Below are positions 1-10,541 of a stretch of DNA of 64,000 bases, in pieces. The stretch's first letter is position 1. Each line of letters starts with the position of its first letter. Below the pieces are notes generated by a model that saw nothing but the letters and a program-made list of their open reading frames with translations, did no database searches and was not told the DNA's origin. The stretch is from Nothopassalora personata. Lineage: Eukaryota > Ascomycota > Dothideomycetes > Mycosphaerellales > Mycosphaerellaceae. A program made the position numbers and the translations under genes. The stretch is taken from assembly GCA_033816765.1 (NCBI GenBank), contig CM066294.1, forward strand, positions 1,984,001 to 2,048,000. The letters are read 5' to 3'.

Positions 1-268
1 GAGCCTCGAAGGAATGAATGGCAGACGAGGTGAGGAAAGACAAAAGAACTCACCTTACAATCCAAGTTCTGAGGTGATATCGTAGGCTCCACTTTTTACG
101 GGCCGTGCTTGCTCGTGCTTAGTATAGAACTTTCCGACTGAAACACCGAGCGCCGGACTGCGTGAGTGTATGTATTTCGTGCTGTATTCTCGTGATCGCG
201 TGCTCACCATCTTTACTGTTTCCTGGTTGACTCTTTACCCTTTCCTTCTTGAGAGCATCTTATGCCCT

Positions 269-3200
269 TCACTTGTGCGCCACAGTATCCGGTGGTAGTG
301 TCATCGCGCCTCCACCATCACCACCTTTCTTCAATCCGTCATCCATAACCCTTGGCGGAGCTGGGACTTGCACATCTTCGATCGTCCACTCCATGCCGAT
401 GTAACTGTCACTGAGAACCTTGATCTGCACTTTGCGCTCCTTGTCTGAGCTTGGAAGTGTGATGCTGGCCTTGGTCGATGGACGACTGGTATTGGCACCT
501 TTGACTTTGTCCGGCGAAGGCCAGCTAACACGCTTCAAGCCCAAGATGTCGCCACTAACAGCATCGGACACGAGAACGAAGTAGCCTTCCGTTTGCGGCT
601 TGGGGTATCGTGGAGCGTAGATGCGGTGCTCTCGATTCTCAACTGGGTTCGTGCGAGATAAGTTGACAGCGAGTCCAAGAGCATTGACGTCTGTCACGTT
701 GACCCGTAGTTGTGGCAGTTGGCTCAATGCCTTCAAGACTCGCCCATGTGACGGATTTGGCAAGCCAACCTTCCTCAGAGTATCCTCGATCGCAGACTTG
801 GGTGCCGTGGTAGCGTCAATCAGCGTCTGTGGCTGATTGCTGGCCTCTGCAAGACGCTTCTTCTCCTTCTCAGGCGAGACACCGTTGAAGATTGATAGCG
901 GACCATCATCTGGCCATCGTGCAGACTTGACGCATTGCAGTAATGTCATCATCATCTGGCAACTCTGGAGGTAGCCCAGCTCGGTGAGCACATCGATGCT
1001 GGCTTGGAGGATACGGATGGCCTGGTCCAGGACTGAGTTCTGATCACCAACATAATCGCTGATCGGTAGATCGATACGCGAAAAGTGGGCTTGCAAGAGC
1101 AGATGTGCCTTGACGTGAGGGTCCCACATAACGAGACCAAGTCGGTCAGCCTTCAACGGCAGATTGTTCGACAGCTCAGCATTGATAAGATCTTCATTGT
1201 GCCGAACTGGCAGCTCGTCATATTCAGTCGCTCGGCACATCCAAGATAGTACATCCTCAAACGTGGCTGTCGGCTTGGCGAACTCGGTCAGAGTCCTGAT
1301 TGTCTTGTGAGCAAGATAGTAGTATGACATAATCTTGCCTAGCGGTGTGGCATCCACATCGCCGTTCGGCATGATTGAGATACACTTCGAGTCAGCCAGC
1401 TCCGAAAGTGACTTGTCGACCATCTCGACCATGTAGTCATTGGCTGCTTCCTGAGCTGCGATGGTGTTGTTCTCCTCTGCCGAGATCTCGAGACCGTAGT
1501 ACGAGGGATTCTTGTGCAGTCTGCGGAAGAAGAATGTCCAGGTCAAGTAGTCGAGCGCGTCTTGCTTCGTGGCAATAGTGCCCGCTGAAACTTCGGCGCC
1601 CAAATGGTTGTCGAGGACATTGTGTAGAGATGACTCTACTGGGAAGCCAGTGTGTAAGAAGTGCTTGTAGAATGCTTTCTTCGAGTCCTGCGTGAAGATG
1701 CGCGCAATACCCGACGTATCGAATTGAGGTCTTCCGGCACGTCCCAACATCTGCAACACGTCCGTCAAATCCATGTCCTTGTAGCCTTCAATCTTGGCGT
1801 CGAAGAACTGAGTGCCTTTGACCACCACCAGATGAGCTGGCAAGTTGACACCCCAAGCTAGCGTACTGGTAGCCACCAAGATCTGAATCTTGTTGTTCGC
1901 GAACAGCTCCTCGGACAGCTGTCTGTCGGACTCCACGAGACCAGCATGGTGCAAACCAATGCCAAAGCTCATTGCCTCTCGCAGCGCATCATCCTTGACT
2001 CTGTCGAGGTTGAGCGCAAGGTCATCTTCTGACATGTGCACGAATCTCCTCGGATTGTCTTCCATACCACAAAAATTGATGAGATCTCGTGCGGTCAACC
2101 TTGTCTGTCTTCGAGATGCAACGAACACGATGACAGGCTTCTCAGGCGAGTGAGACTTGATAGCCAGGAACGTGGGCCGGTTCATGCTCTGCATCAGGGG
2201 ACAGAATCCACGTTGCTCAGGAAAGCCATCGATATAGATCTCAAGCGGCACTGGACGCACCGAGTGACGGAAATTGAACAGGCCTTCCTTGACGCCAAGC
2301 CAGTTGGCAAGATCCATGGCATTAGCGCAAGCAGTGGACATGCCAACCAGTCTGACAGAGCCCTTCGTCTGTGAGGCAATGTAGTTCATACGACTGACAA
2401 TAATCTCAAGAATAGGGCCTCGGTCACCCCCAAGCAGATGGATCTCATCGATGATGACCAAACTGACTTGCTGGACGTAGCTTCTTGTTTGCCAGCTACG
2501 ACTGATACCGTCCCACTTTTCGGGTGTTGTTACAATGATGTCGGCATCCCGGATAGTCCTTGTATCCGGAGTGTTGTCACCAGTCAACTCGACGAGCTTC
2601 AGACCCATCTGTCGTGTGAGGCGTTTGCTCCAGTCCTGGACTCGCTCGCGTACAAGGGCTTTCATAGGCGCAATGTACACCACTTTGCTGCCAGGTTTCT
2701 CTCGAAAGGCCCACCACATTGCGAGTTCACAAGCGATTGTCTTGCCAGATCCGGTAGGAGAGCCGAGAAGCACATTGGCCGGCGTATGATACATGCAATG
2801 AAACAGTTGGGTCTGCATAGGATTGAAGAACTGGAAGCGCTGTCCGTAGATCTCCTCGAGCAGTGGATTCTTGAGCGCCTTGATGGGAAGTGGTTGAAGG
2901 TTTAGTAAGTCGGTGTACACGCTCTCGGTATCAGGTCGAATCAGGTGCTGGAAAGATACCGGTGTGACGGTCTCTGCACCCAGCCAACGATCGCTGACTG
3001 CTCGCACATAGATCTGGCTTGGAAGAGGATCAGATAGTGGTATGGTAAAATTGAGCTCGTGGTCGTCATAGAGCTTCTTACGGCTCAGGATGAAGTACTC
3101 GTGGTGGTAGATCTCGCTTGTCTCCGAGTTCTCAACCCAGATCCAGTAGCTCTCACTCTTGCCGTGATGTCGGTCGTTCCACCTGAATTCCGGGGTGATG

Positions 3201-6200
3201 AAGAGCTTCACGCGAAGAACGTCGCGGTTCAGTGGTGCAATTTCAGCTTCGACAGCGACTGTAGGGAAGTTGTCGAGTAGCTTGCCGATCGTGCTGCCCA
3301 TCTTCTGGTTGTGCACGAGACTGCCGATCTCAGCCGACTCCATCTCGCGTAAAGTCTCGATCGACGCCGTGCCGCCCTTTTCGTCCAAATGCCGTATGAC
3401 AGACTGAGGCAGGTCGAACTGATGAAACGGGTGCTCGTACGGCCAGACTCGTTTCTCGATGCTCTTGCACATGCTCAATAGGACAAGACATTGATATCCC
3501 CAACGCCTGTTAAGCGCAATCATGAACAATGCTCTGCAGATGCGAGCAGCGTTCTGGGCAACGTAAGCAGTGTCAGACACCAGCGTGAAATCCTCGAGGT
3601 TTGCCTTGCTGATGTAAGATTGCAGTAGAACGTTGGTCTTGCCATGCTGCGTGCCGATACCGCCTTCAATGTCGCACGGCGCAGCCTCTTCCTTCAATCG
3701 CATCAGTTCTTTCTCTTCAGTCTCACGGCTGGTAATGTTGTCGAACTCGCCGCTCATACTGATCATCTTCAGAACATCGGCTTCGGTTGCTCTTGGTCGC
3801 ATCATGGTATTGAAGATCTCCACGCTCGTTTGCAAGACATAAAATTGACTGGCGATACGGCCAACGTCCTTCGATCGTAGCTCTTCAGTGGTTGGGTTGA
3901 AGATAATCATCTGACTTTGCTGCAGCACATTTGCGGCTCTTACGATTAGATCACGTCGCCGTTGAACAAGATTGGGATCGTGCTGAAGTTCCATCCATTC
4001 GATACCATAGGCGATGGGGTTCTTCTTCATTCGTACGAAAAGATACGAGTAACCGAGCCATGTCACGGCTTCTGGTACACTCGTGACAGTGCCCAATGCG
4101 ATTTCAGCATTGAGATTGTCGACCAGTTTCTTGCTAAATTGTGACTCAATCGGCTGCTGTTGAGTGACTGCGGTGAGGTAGTGCTGCAGCTTGTCTTGAG
4201 AAGTGATGATCATACCAATACCAGTATCCTGATACTGTGGGCGACCTGCACGACCGAAGATCTGGAGCACGTCAAGAATGCCAAGATCGACAAGTTTACC
4301 AGCCTCAGCACTGTACAGCTGAGTGCCCTTGATGATGACAGCTGCAGCTGGCAAGTTGACACCCCAAGCCAACGTTGCGGTACAGCAGAGCACTTTCAAA
4401 ACGCCTTCAGCGAAGAGGCGTTCAACCATGTTGCGGTCTGAACGAGGCATGCCGGCATGATGCGTGCCCATACCCTTGGCAACAAGTTCTCTGATCTCGC
4501 GGCCTTTAGACTGCTTGACGTCTTTTAGAGCCTGCGTACATCCTTCGTGATGGCTTGGGTCAAACAGATCTGTCAAGCCTTCTTCGGTTGCTTTTTCGTA
4601 CAATAGTCGAGCAGTCTTAACAGTATCCTTTCGACTGTGAACGAAGACCATGATCTGGTGATCTCGTTCCAGCATGTCTTTGACTTTCTCAAAAGCAGTG
4701 TTGTCGATGTTGTCACGACTTGTCTTCGTTCCAGCCTTGCCCTTCACTCCAATGAAGTGCTGCTCGAGTGGCACTGGACGGAATGACTGGTCGAAGTAAA
4801 ACAGCCCAGCCATGCGATTGACCTTCAAGAAGTCCGCCACATCGACATAATTGGGTAGCGTCGCACTCAGTCCAACGATGCGTATAAGCGATTGTGTGCT
4901 CTCGACCTGTCGCTCAGTTCTTGCCACAAGCGATTCCAAGACCGCACCTCGTTCGTCGTGAAGCATGTGCACTTCGTCTATGATGAGTAAACGGACCTTC
5001 TGCACGAGTTCTGTATCGCCAGTCGATTTTCGGGTGACAACATCCCACTTTTCGGGTGTAGTGACAATGATCTGTGTCTGCACAATCTCTGCCTTGGTGA
5101 GCTGCATGTCTCCAGTGAGTTCGCGAACCTGTATCCCCAGCCATGCCAATCTCTTCCCAAGCTTTTCTGTGATCTCGGCTGCGAGTGCCTTCATCGGTGC
5201 GACATACACAATCTTGAAGTCTTCAGTGTGCACTGCGAATTCAGCCGCGTCTGGCTCGTCGATCGGGTTCGGATGGATGTTCTTCGCGACGGTATTTAGG
5301 ATCGTGAGCATGGCGGCATCTGTTTTACCCGCGCCGGTCGGAGCGCAGACAAGCATGTTCTCACTCGTGTGATATGCGACCTGGTAGACTAAGCTCTGCA
5401 TGCGATTGAGGGTCTTGTAGCCCTTGAAGGTCTTCTTGCAGAGGCCATCGAGCTCGCTGATCTGCACGAGTCTCTGGTCTTTGGCACGAGTGTCCACTGC
5501 CGCTGCTGGAATGCTGTACTCTTCATACTTTTCCCTTTCAATGCGCTCACTGCCAACTGGTAGGGAGTACTTCGAGCCATGGGCGGAAAGCGTGTTGCCT
5601 GCACCATGAGAGCGGTATACATGGGGATATTCCGCCTGGCTTCTGTTTTGCGCCGGCGCGAGAGACGCGCTCTTGTGCTGTAGGTCTGCTTCACGAAGGC
5701 GTGCTTCCCTTTCGGCCTTGGACAAGATGCCAGATGGAGCTGAGGTACGAGAGATGAGAGAGGAGAGAATCTTTCTGCGGGATTGGATAATGTCGCCTAC
5801 CAGATCGAGTTCGTCAAAGCCAAGGATGTCTGCCAGAGTCATCTGTAGTTCATCATCACCGCTGTCACTTGCCAGGATAGCAACAACCTGATCTTCAAGC
5901 CCGCTGGCATCGAGACCACTGCCTCTGCTGGCCACTGCTGAGCAGCGCTGTCTCAGCCATTCTCTGCTACCATCCTCGAGCTTGTCTGGTGTGGTTGCAG
6001 GTATTTCCGCACTTTCTTCGCTGTAGGCATCCTCGTCATCCTCACTGATCAAGTCCCATATATCGTCGCTGCCGGACGCAGGCGAGAGATCACCATCGTC
6101 GAGGTCGACATCGTCTCCATAATATGCCGGCTCCCTGGCCTCGCCGTTGGTCTGCGGCAACTTCAGCTCTGCAATGGCAGCACGCATCGCCGCCAGCTGC

Positions 6201-6241
6201 TCGAGCCACTGCGATGCTGCATTGTCGGCCGATGGTGACAT
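269..6241 (-). CDS. SLH1: Slh1/ASCC3-type Ski2-like RNA helicase (ribosome quality-control trigger complex)
   Basis: A single-exon gene of 1990 codons. It has two Ski2-like helicase cassettes, each followed by a Sec63-like region. Cassette 1 has Walker A APTGAGKT near residue 300 and DEVH near 422. Cassette 2 has SPTGSGKT near 1160 and DEIH near 1264, with a motif III of STA type. The N-terminus is acidic, rich in Asp and Glu. In yeast Slh1 and human ASCC3 this helicase disassembles collided ribosomes as part of the RQT complex in the cytosol. The close relative Brr2 is the main alternative. The cassette-2 motifs and the length (Slh1 about 1970, Brr2 about 2160) favour Slh1. I start at the ATG at 6239-6241, since the 20 codons upstream look like leader. 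It is divergent from DAD4 across about 200 bp, which probably holds both promoters. Confidence 0.88.
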   Translation of the reverse strand: MSPSADNAASQWLEQLAAMRAAIAELKLPQTNGEAREPAYYGDDVDLDDGDLSPASGSDDIWDLISEDDEDAYSEESAEIPATTPDKLEDGSREWLRQRCSAVASRGSGLDASGLEDQVVAILASDSGDDELQMTLADILGFDELDLVGDIIQSRRKILSSLISRTSAPSGILSKAEREARLREADLQHKSASLAPAQNRSQAEYPHVYRSHGAGNTLSAHGSKYSLPVGSERIEREKYEEYSIPAAAVDTRAKDQRLVQISELDGLCKKTFKGYKTLNRMQSLVYQVAYHTSENMLVCAPTGAGKTDAAMLTILNTVAKNIHPNPIDEPDAAEFAVHTEDFKIVYVAPMKALAAEITEKLGKRLAWLGIQVRELTGDMQLTKAEIVQTQIIVTTPEKWDVVTRKSTGDTELVQKVRLLIIDEVHMLHDERGAVLESLVARTERQVESTQSLIRIVGLSATLPNYVDVADFLKVNRMAGLFYFDQSFRPVPLEQHFIGVKGKAGTKTSRDNIDNTAFEKVKDMLERDHQIMVFVHSRKDTVKTARLLYEKATEEGLTDLFDPSHHEGCTQALKDVKQSKGREIRELVAKGMGTHHAGMPRSDRNMVERLFAEGVLKVLCCTATLAWGVNLPAAAVIIKGTQLYSAEAGKLVDLGILDVLQIFGRAGRPQYQDTGIGMIITSQDKLQHYLTAVTQQQPIESQFSKKLVDNLNAEIALGTVTSVPEAVTWLGYSYLFVRMKKNPIAYGIEWMELQHDPNLVQRRRDLIVRAANVLQQSQMIIFNPTTEELRSKDVGRIASQFYVLQTSVEIFNTMMRPRATEADVLKMISMSGEFDNITSRETEEKELMRLKEEAAPCDIEGGIGTQHGKTNVLLQSYISKANLEDFTLVSDTAYVAQNAARICRALFMIALNRRWGYQCLVLLSMCKSIEKRVWPYEHPFHQFDLPQSVIRHLDEKGGTASIETLREMESAEIGSLVHNQKMGSTIGKLLDNFPTVAVEAEIAPLNRDVLRVKLFITPEFRWNDRHHGKSESYWIWVENSETSEIYHHEYFILSRKKLYDDHELNFTIPLSDPLPSQIYVRAVSDRWLGAETVTPVSFQHLIRPDTESVYTDLLNLQPLPIKALKNPLLEEIYGQRFQFFNPMQTQLFHCMYHTPANVLLGSPTGSGKTIACELAMWWAFREKPGSKVVYIAPMKALVRERVQDWSKRLTRQMGLKLVELTGDNTPDTRTIRDADIIVTTPEKWDGISRSWQTRSYVQQVSLVIIDEIHLLGGDRGPILEIIVSRMNYIASQTKGSVRLVGMSTACANAMDLANWLGVKEGLFNFRHSVRPVPLEIYIDGFPEQRGFCPLMQSMNRPTFLAIKSHSPEKPVIVFVASRRQTRLTARDLINFCGMEDNPRRFVHMSEDDLALNLDRVKDDALREAMSFGIGLHHAGLVESDRQLSEELFANNKIQILVATSTLAWGVNLPAHLVVVKGTQFFDAKIEGYKDMDLTDVLQMLGRAGRPQFDTSGIARIFTQDSKKAFYKHFLHTGFPVESSLHNVLDNHLGAEVSAGTIATKQDALDYLTWTFFFRRLHKNPSYYGLEISAEENNTIAAQEAANDYMVEMVDKSLSELADSKCISIMPNGDVDATPLGKIMSYYYLAHKTIRTLTEFAKPTATFEDVLSWMCRATEYDELPVRHNEDLINAELSNNLPLKADRLGLVMWDPHVKAHLLLQAHFSRIDLPISDYVGDQNSVLDQAIRILQASIDVLTELGYLQSCQMMMTLLQCVKSARWPDDGPLSIFNGVSPEKEKKRLAEASNQPQTLIDATTAPKSAIEDTLRKVGLPNPSHGRVLKALSQLPQLRVNVTDVNALGLAVNLSRTNPVENREHRIYAPRYPKPQTEGYFVLVSDAVSGDILGLKRVSWPSPDKVKGANTSRPSTKASITLPSSDKERKVQIKVLSDSYIGMEWTIEDVQVPAPPRVMDDGLKKGGDGGGAMTLPPDTVAHK

Positions 6242-6444
6242 GATGAGTGACCTCGACCACCGACTCGTCCACGGAGGCGTTTTGCTGTGTCGCGAGAGCA
6301 ACAGTCATCGGCATCATCTCATGAATCTCGGATTCGGTTTCCGCTTAGTCATCGTGTGAGAGCCAGAGAAGAGGATATCGCGTCGCGCTTTCTCCAGCAA
6401 CAAATTAACACCGCACCAATCTTCCATGATTCCTCCCAAGAGAG

Positions 6445-6873
6445 ATGGTGCGTATGACACCATCTTGGGATGTGTGTAGTACTGATACTACACCACGCAG
6501 GAGAGCCCACACGAACACCAACAGAGCCTTCTGCTGTCCCGCATCATCACCAACGTCGTAAGCATCTCATGGTTGGATCATGAGCACGCCCGCACTTACT
6601 GTCCCCCAAGGAGAAACTGAATGAAGCTATCATGGTTTTGAACAAGAGCCTTCAAGTAAGTCTGCCAGAAGCCTATCCGCGCTTCTCTGTGCTCATGCCA
6701 CAACAGGAGATCAATGTCCAGAACATGAACGTTGAGCTGGTGGCTCAAATGTTCAAGAACTACCAATCAAACGTTCTTTTTCATCTCGAAGGTATGGCCA
6801 TGAGAGACAGGCTCGATGTACAGCGTGCTGACAGTTTTGACCAGCGACTGACAGCTTGAAGGAGCCATCGTGA
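6445..6873 (+). CDS. DAD4: DASH/Dam1 complex subunit Dad4, five coding exons
   Basis: The spliced product is 72 residues. Exons are 6445-6447, 6501-6557, 6611-6655, 6707-6791 and 6845-6873; the four introns are 51-53 bp and all GT-AG. Translation opens MESPHEHQQ, passes through [15 protein letters not shown] and [20 protein letters not shown], and ends [12 protein letters not shown]. This matches the Dad4 family from start to stop, including the usual length near 72. Dad4 is part of the ten-protein ring that couples kinetochores to spindle microtubules. The first coding exon is only the ATG, with the intron donor directly after it. A different-frame ATG lies upstream at 6426. Unspliced reading gives a false 75-codon frame in the middle. 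Family recall is strong; the splice model is my inference, but every junction restores the conserved frame. Confidence 0.9.
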
Positions 6874-7911
6874 ACTTTGCCCTTCGCGACGGTCCACGAG
6901 CTTGCCATGCCACAACTAGATGATTCATTCTCACTGAAATGGGTTATGGGCATTGAGTGTTGTACCTACTGTCGACGCGACCTCACGACCACGACTTGTG
7001 CATGGTCTCGAGCACCTCGGCGGCGCCTAGTGTCTCACTGAACTCCCTGGCATTGTTGGAACAACGCGTGCAGCATGCACGCTGGATCATTGATCTAATT
7101 CCCGAAAACACCTCGCAAGCTAAACCGGCGAGCATAGTGTTCATATGGCGTCCTATCTGATCTTCGAAGCATTGCAGCTGCGGTCTTCAGATCATGGCAA
7201 TGGCTCGCTCCCAGCAGGACCTGCAATCGAACGCTAGGACCAGTCACGGCTTGACTTGCCAGACGATTACCTCATGGTCACTATAAGGCCAGCGTGCCAG
7301 CCATTTATGGATCCGACAATGTTTCGTCGCTTACCAAGGCGAGCGTCCCGGGCATGAGGAGGATGACCGACACTCTTCCACTAACGAGTGTGCAGCAGCT
7401 ATCTGTGCAAGACTTGGACGCGACTCATCACGCTCGAGAATAAAAGTCTACCATCATGACCAGCTCGTTTGCTCAACATGTCATATAGCCTCGGTCTGTG
7501 CGAGTATGCTAGCGTCTCGCGGTGCAACTTAGCGCGACTTCAAAATTCCTCGCTGCACAACCCCGTCGGCCGCGCACAGAGCAGCATCTCACTCCTTGCT
7601 CACAAGTAGTCACCTTATTTTGATTGATGTTTGTGCAGCACGCAGGTACTGTACACATAAGCTCCGGCAAGTTGCGGTTGAGCCTGAACTGTGATTGGTG
7701 CTTCAGACCAGACGCGACTTGGCAACTTCAAAAGCAAACAGTCACGCTACAAATGCTAACCTTCCAGCCCTCGGTACCGACGCTCCCAAGATTCTACCGC
7801 CGCGACAATGTCGAAGAGATCCTGGAGAGTTTGACATCGATGTGCGCCCCCGTACGCCAAGAGGTGAGCAGTACATGGCTTGAAACGCGAGATTGGCCCA
7901 GTGTTAGCGGG
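6874..7911. other. Intergenic region upstream of the first Zn2Cys6 regulator
   Basis: No supported gene. The open frame of the next gene extends back to 7624, but those codons look like leader. A possible 5'-UTR intron, GTGAGC to CCCAG, spans about 7863-7900. Confidence 0.5.
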
Positions 7912-10029
7912 ATGGAGGCGCCACCGCAGAAACGCGACAACCACACTCCATCATGCGCTGTGTGTCAGAGGCGCAAGGTGAAGTGCGATAGAGTGTATCC
8001 TTGTGCAGCATGTACGAAATCGGGGCTTGAATGTGCCTTTCCGCCACCGCGCAATGGCAAACGTGCACGGCGAAGTACCACCCACCAGCAGCCTCCACTG
8101 CAGGAATCCGCAGCAGTCCCTCCCTACTCATCGGCTCCCCATGCGGACCGTGCCACTTCGGGATATTCTGGAGCTATGAGACATGGCAGTAATGAGCTTC
8201 CTTCACCAGAATCAACGATCAGCGCAGGCACAACCAATGCTCGACTTGTCTCGGATGGCGCGGGATATCGCTACGTCAACAACCACCTCTGGAGTGCTCT
8301 TTCTACAGATGGCCAAGTCGACGGGCGGAGTCCAGGCGCCAGTCCAGAAGATCATAAGTCCAGTGGTGCGGGCTCACGATCAGGACAGGCTATTTATGAA
8401 GATGTAGCCCGTGATGCTGATAGGGGCCCCGAAGGTCGGAGCTTCCTCTTTGGAAATGCTCCATCAGACTCACGCGCAGGTTCAGAGCATTATGCTCCTC
8501 CTGCAAACCACATCGTTTTCTTATGGCAGACCTACCTGGCTAATGTCGACCCGGTCATGAAGATCTCGCATGCACCTACCATTCAACCAATCTTATTGGG
8601 TCAGATTGGGAAGCCGAGCAGGCCTGGGAACGAGAGGGTTCTAGTGTCTGCAATATATTTCATCAGCATTGTGTCACTCACGGATGAGCAGTGCGTAGGA
8701 ACACTCCAGGACACGCGCTCGAACTTGCTCAAGAGACATCGCGCCGCCACTGAAGTGGCTTTGTCTGCCGCTGGTTTCATCACCACCACGGACACCATGG
8801 TCCTACAGGCCTTGATACTTTACCTTGCGGCTCTGAGAAGTCTTGGCGAAGTTTTGACCGTCTGGTCGCTGTTTGGACTTGCGATTCGTATAGCGGGAAC
8901 TATCGGCCTTGCCAGAGATGGGACTTCGTTCAACCTATCGCCATTCGAGACGGAGATGCGCCGGCGCCTGTGGTGGGGCATCGTCTACTTCGATGGTCGA
9001 ATGGCCGAGCTCGTGGGACAGGACGGCGACCTCATGGGCAACGACTACGAGACTGCTCAGCCATCGAACCTCAACGACAACGATCTCTTTCCAACAATGT
9101 CGCGCTTCCCAGAGCCGCGCAAAGGTCCAAGCGACGCTATTTACCTGCAGGCTAGAATCTTGAGCGTGACTGTGGCTAGGCGGCTTCAGGGCCTGGCGGG
9201 CCCGCAAGGGACATGGTATAAACTGCGTGAGGCCACGATGTCGACCCGTGAAAAGCTGGAAATCATGCATCATATCGAGCAGAGGTATAATGCCGAGATC
9301 CTGGAGATCTGCGACTCCAGCGTGCCACTCCAGTACCTGAGCATCAACACAGCCAGATCATTTGCGACCAAACTTCGCCTTATAGCCCGCATACCGATAG
9401 TTGACCTGGACCGCGACTGGGAGGACGCCAGTGGCTTCTCTGAGAACGCCTTCCTGCTGAGCATGGATCTGTTACAGCTGCAAGTGGATCTCTGGTGCGA
9501 GCCGATGGTAGCACAATGGCGATGGCTTTGGCAAGCGCATTTCCAATGGTACGCCCTCGCAACTCTGCTACGGCAGACTCGCTTGCGGCAGGCTGGGCAC
9601 GGCATCTCGAGAGCTTGGATGCTAATCCAAAAGGTCTTCGAGATGATCATCCCGACCCTAGAGCTGGGAGAGCGGAAGAGCTTGCTCTTATCCGGCATTC
9701 ACAATCTGCTCGATGCAGCCAAAAGGCAGCAAGATCAAACTGATGCCGCAGCCCACGGCCGAAAATCATCGGTGCTGCCAGACCCTCCAGTAATGGTACA
9801 GCCAGGTCCGGCGACAACTCCGAATGGATTCAGTGCTGGCAACGGGACGCGGCCGGGTACGGCGCTTCTTCCTGGCATGGATCCCGTTCGCAGTCAAGCA
9901 CAGACTCCAGTCTCCTTCGGGCATCCTGTGAACGTGGAACAACAGGCAGACCCTATCTTTGGTCTTGACTTGGATGCCATTGACTGGGTTGAATTCGATC
10001 GTCTTGCTTCGGAACTTTGCCAGCAGTGA
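7912..10029 (+). CDS. Zn(II)2Cys6 transcription factor with fungal-specific regulatory domain
   Basis: A 705-residue product. The N-terminal binuclear zinc cluster is canonical, with cysteines at 15, 18, 25, 31, 34 and 41 (C-x2-C-x6-C-x5-C-x2-C-x6-C), followed by a basic stretch. The middle, about residues 190-450, resembles the fungal_trans domain, including a MRRRLWWGIVYFDGR segment. The C-terminus is Pro/Gln-rich and acidic, plausible for activation. I chose the ATG at 7912, ten codons before the cluster; an in-frame ATG at 7624 would add 96 unlikely residues. It lies 512 bp upstream of, and co-oriented with, the FAD monooxygenase, so it may regulate that gene; this is inference only. The target cannot be named from sequence. 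Confidence 0.85.
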   Translation: MEAPPQKRDNHTPSCAVCQRRKVKCDRVYPCAACTKSGLECAFPPPRNGKRARRSTTHQQPPLQESAAVPPYSSAPHADRATSGYSGAMRHGSNELPSPESTISAGTTNARLVSDGAGYRYVNNHLWSALSTDGQVDGRSPGASPEDHKSSGAGSRSGQAIYEDVARDADRGPEGRSFLFGNAPSDSRAGSEHYAPPANHIVFLWQTYLANVDPVMKISHAPTIQPILLGQIGKPSRPGNERVLVSAIYFISIVSLTDEQCVGTLQDTRSNLLKRHRAATEVALSAAGFITTTDTMVLQALILYLAALRSLGEVLTVWSLFGLAIRIAGTIGLARDGTSFNLSPFETEMRRRLWWGIVYFDGRMAELVGQDGDLMGNDYETAQPSNLNDNDLFPTMSRFPEPRKGPSDAIYLQARILSVTVARRLQGLAGPQGTWYKLREATMSTREKLEIMHHIEQRYNAEILEICDSSVPLQYLSINTARSFATKLRLIARIPIVDLDRDWEDASGFSENAFLLSMDLLQLQVDLWCEPMVAQWRWLWQAHFQWYALATLLRQTRLRQAGHGISRAWMLIQKVFEMIIPTLELGERKSLLLSGIHNLLDAAKRQQDQTDAAAHGRKSSVLPDPPVMVQPGPATTPNGFSAGNGTRPGTALLPGMDPVRSQAQTPVSFGHPVNVEQQADPIFGLDLDAIDWVEFDRLASELCQQ

Positions 10030-10541
10030 ACATGTGCATATCGCATTCAAGTCGGAACTGCTGGCTTGAACACGCGATGATCTTATTAAGTCAGAAGTCA
10101 GCAATCTGTCGGTGCCATATAGGCACAACAGCCGACTCGGAGCATACAAAGATCTATCGGTACCGACCGATCCAAGGATGCTGCAGAGTGCCGCCTGTCG
10201 CGGCATCGATCTGGGGAGCCGACCCATGCTCAGCCCTACCCGCCAGACACAATGTCACGAGATGTGGCACCATGCGATGCCAAATGTGGTCAATACGAGG
10301 AGGATCTCTTTATGTCGGCCACGTTTCTCCGAAGAAATGGCCTGTCTGTCGTGGCAGGCGATATTGCAGTCTGTCATGCCTGGTCAAGTCGGCGGCATCA
10401 TCGACCGACTAGTGAAGTCCTGGATGGGATATATTGCGACCGGCGTAGTTTTCCAGGTCACCAGAATCAATCACAGACTTGAGTGTTTCATCGCTTTGGA
10501 GCACCAGAAGTCACGATCGACTGCAGCGAACATTCCCACCC
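10030..10541. other. Intergenic: promoter region of the FAD monooxygenase
   Basis: 512 bp with no conserved coding frame. Several short overlapping frames occur, none with recognisable content. Confidence 0.4.

Noticed and set aside
7624..7911. N-terminal extension of the first Zn2Cys6 regulator
   Set aside because: The 96 codons lack family features, contain a probable leader intron, and the ATG at 7912 lies just before the zinc cluster as usual.
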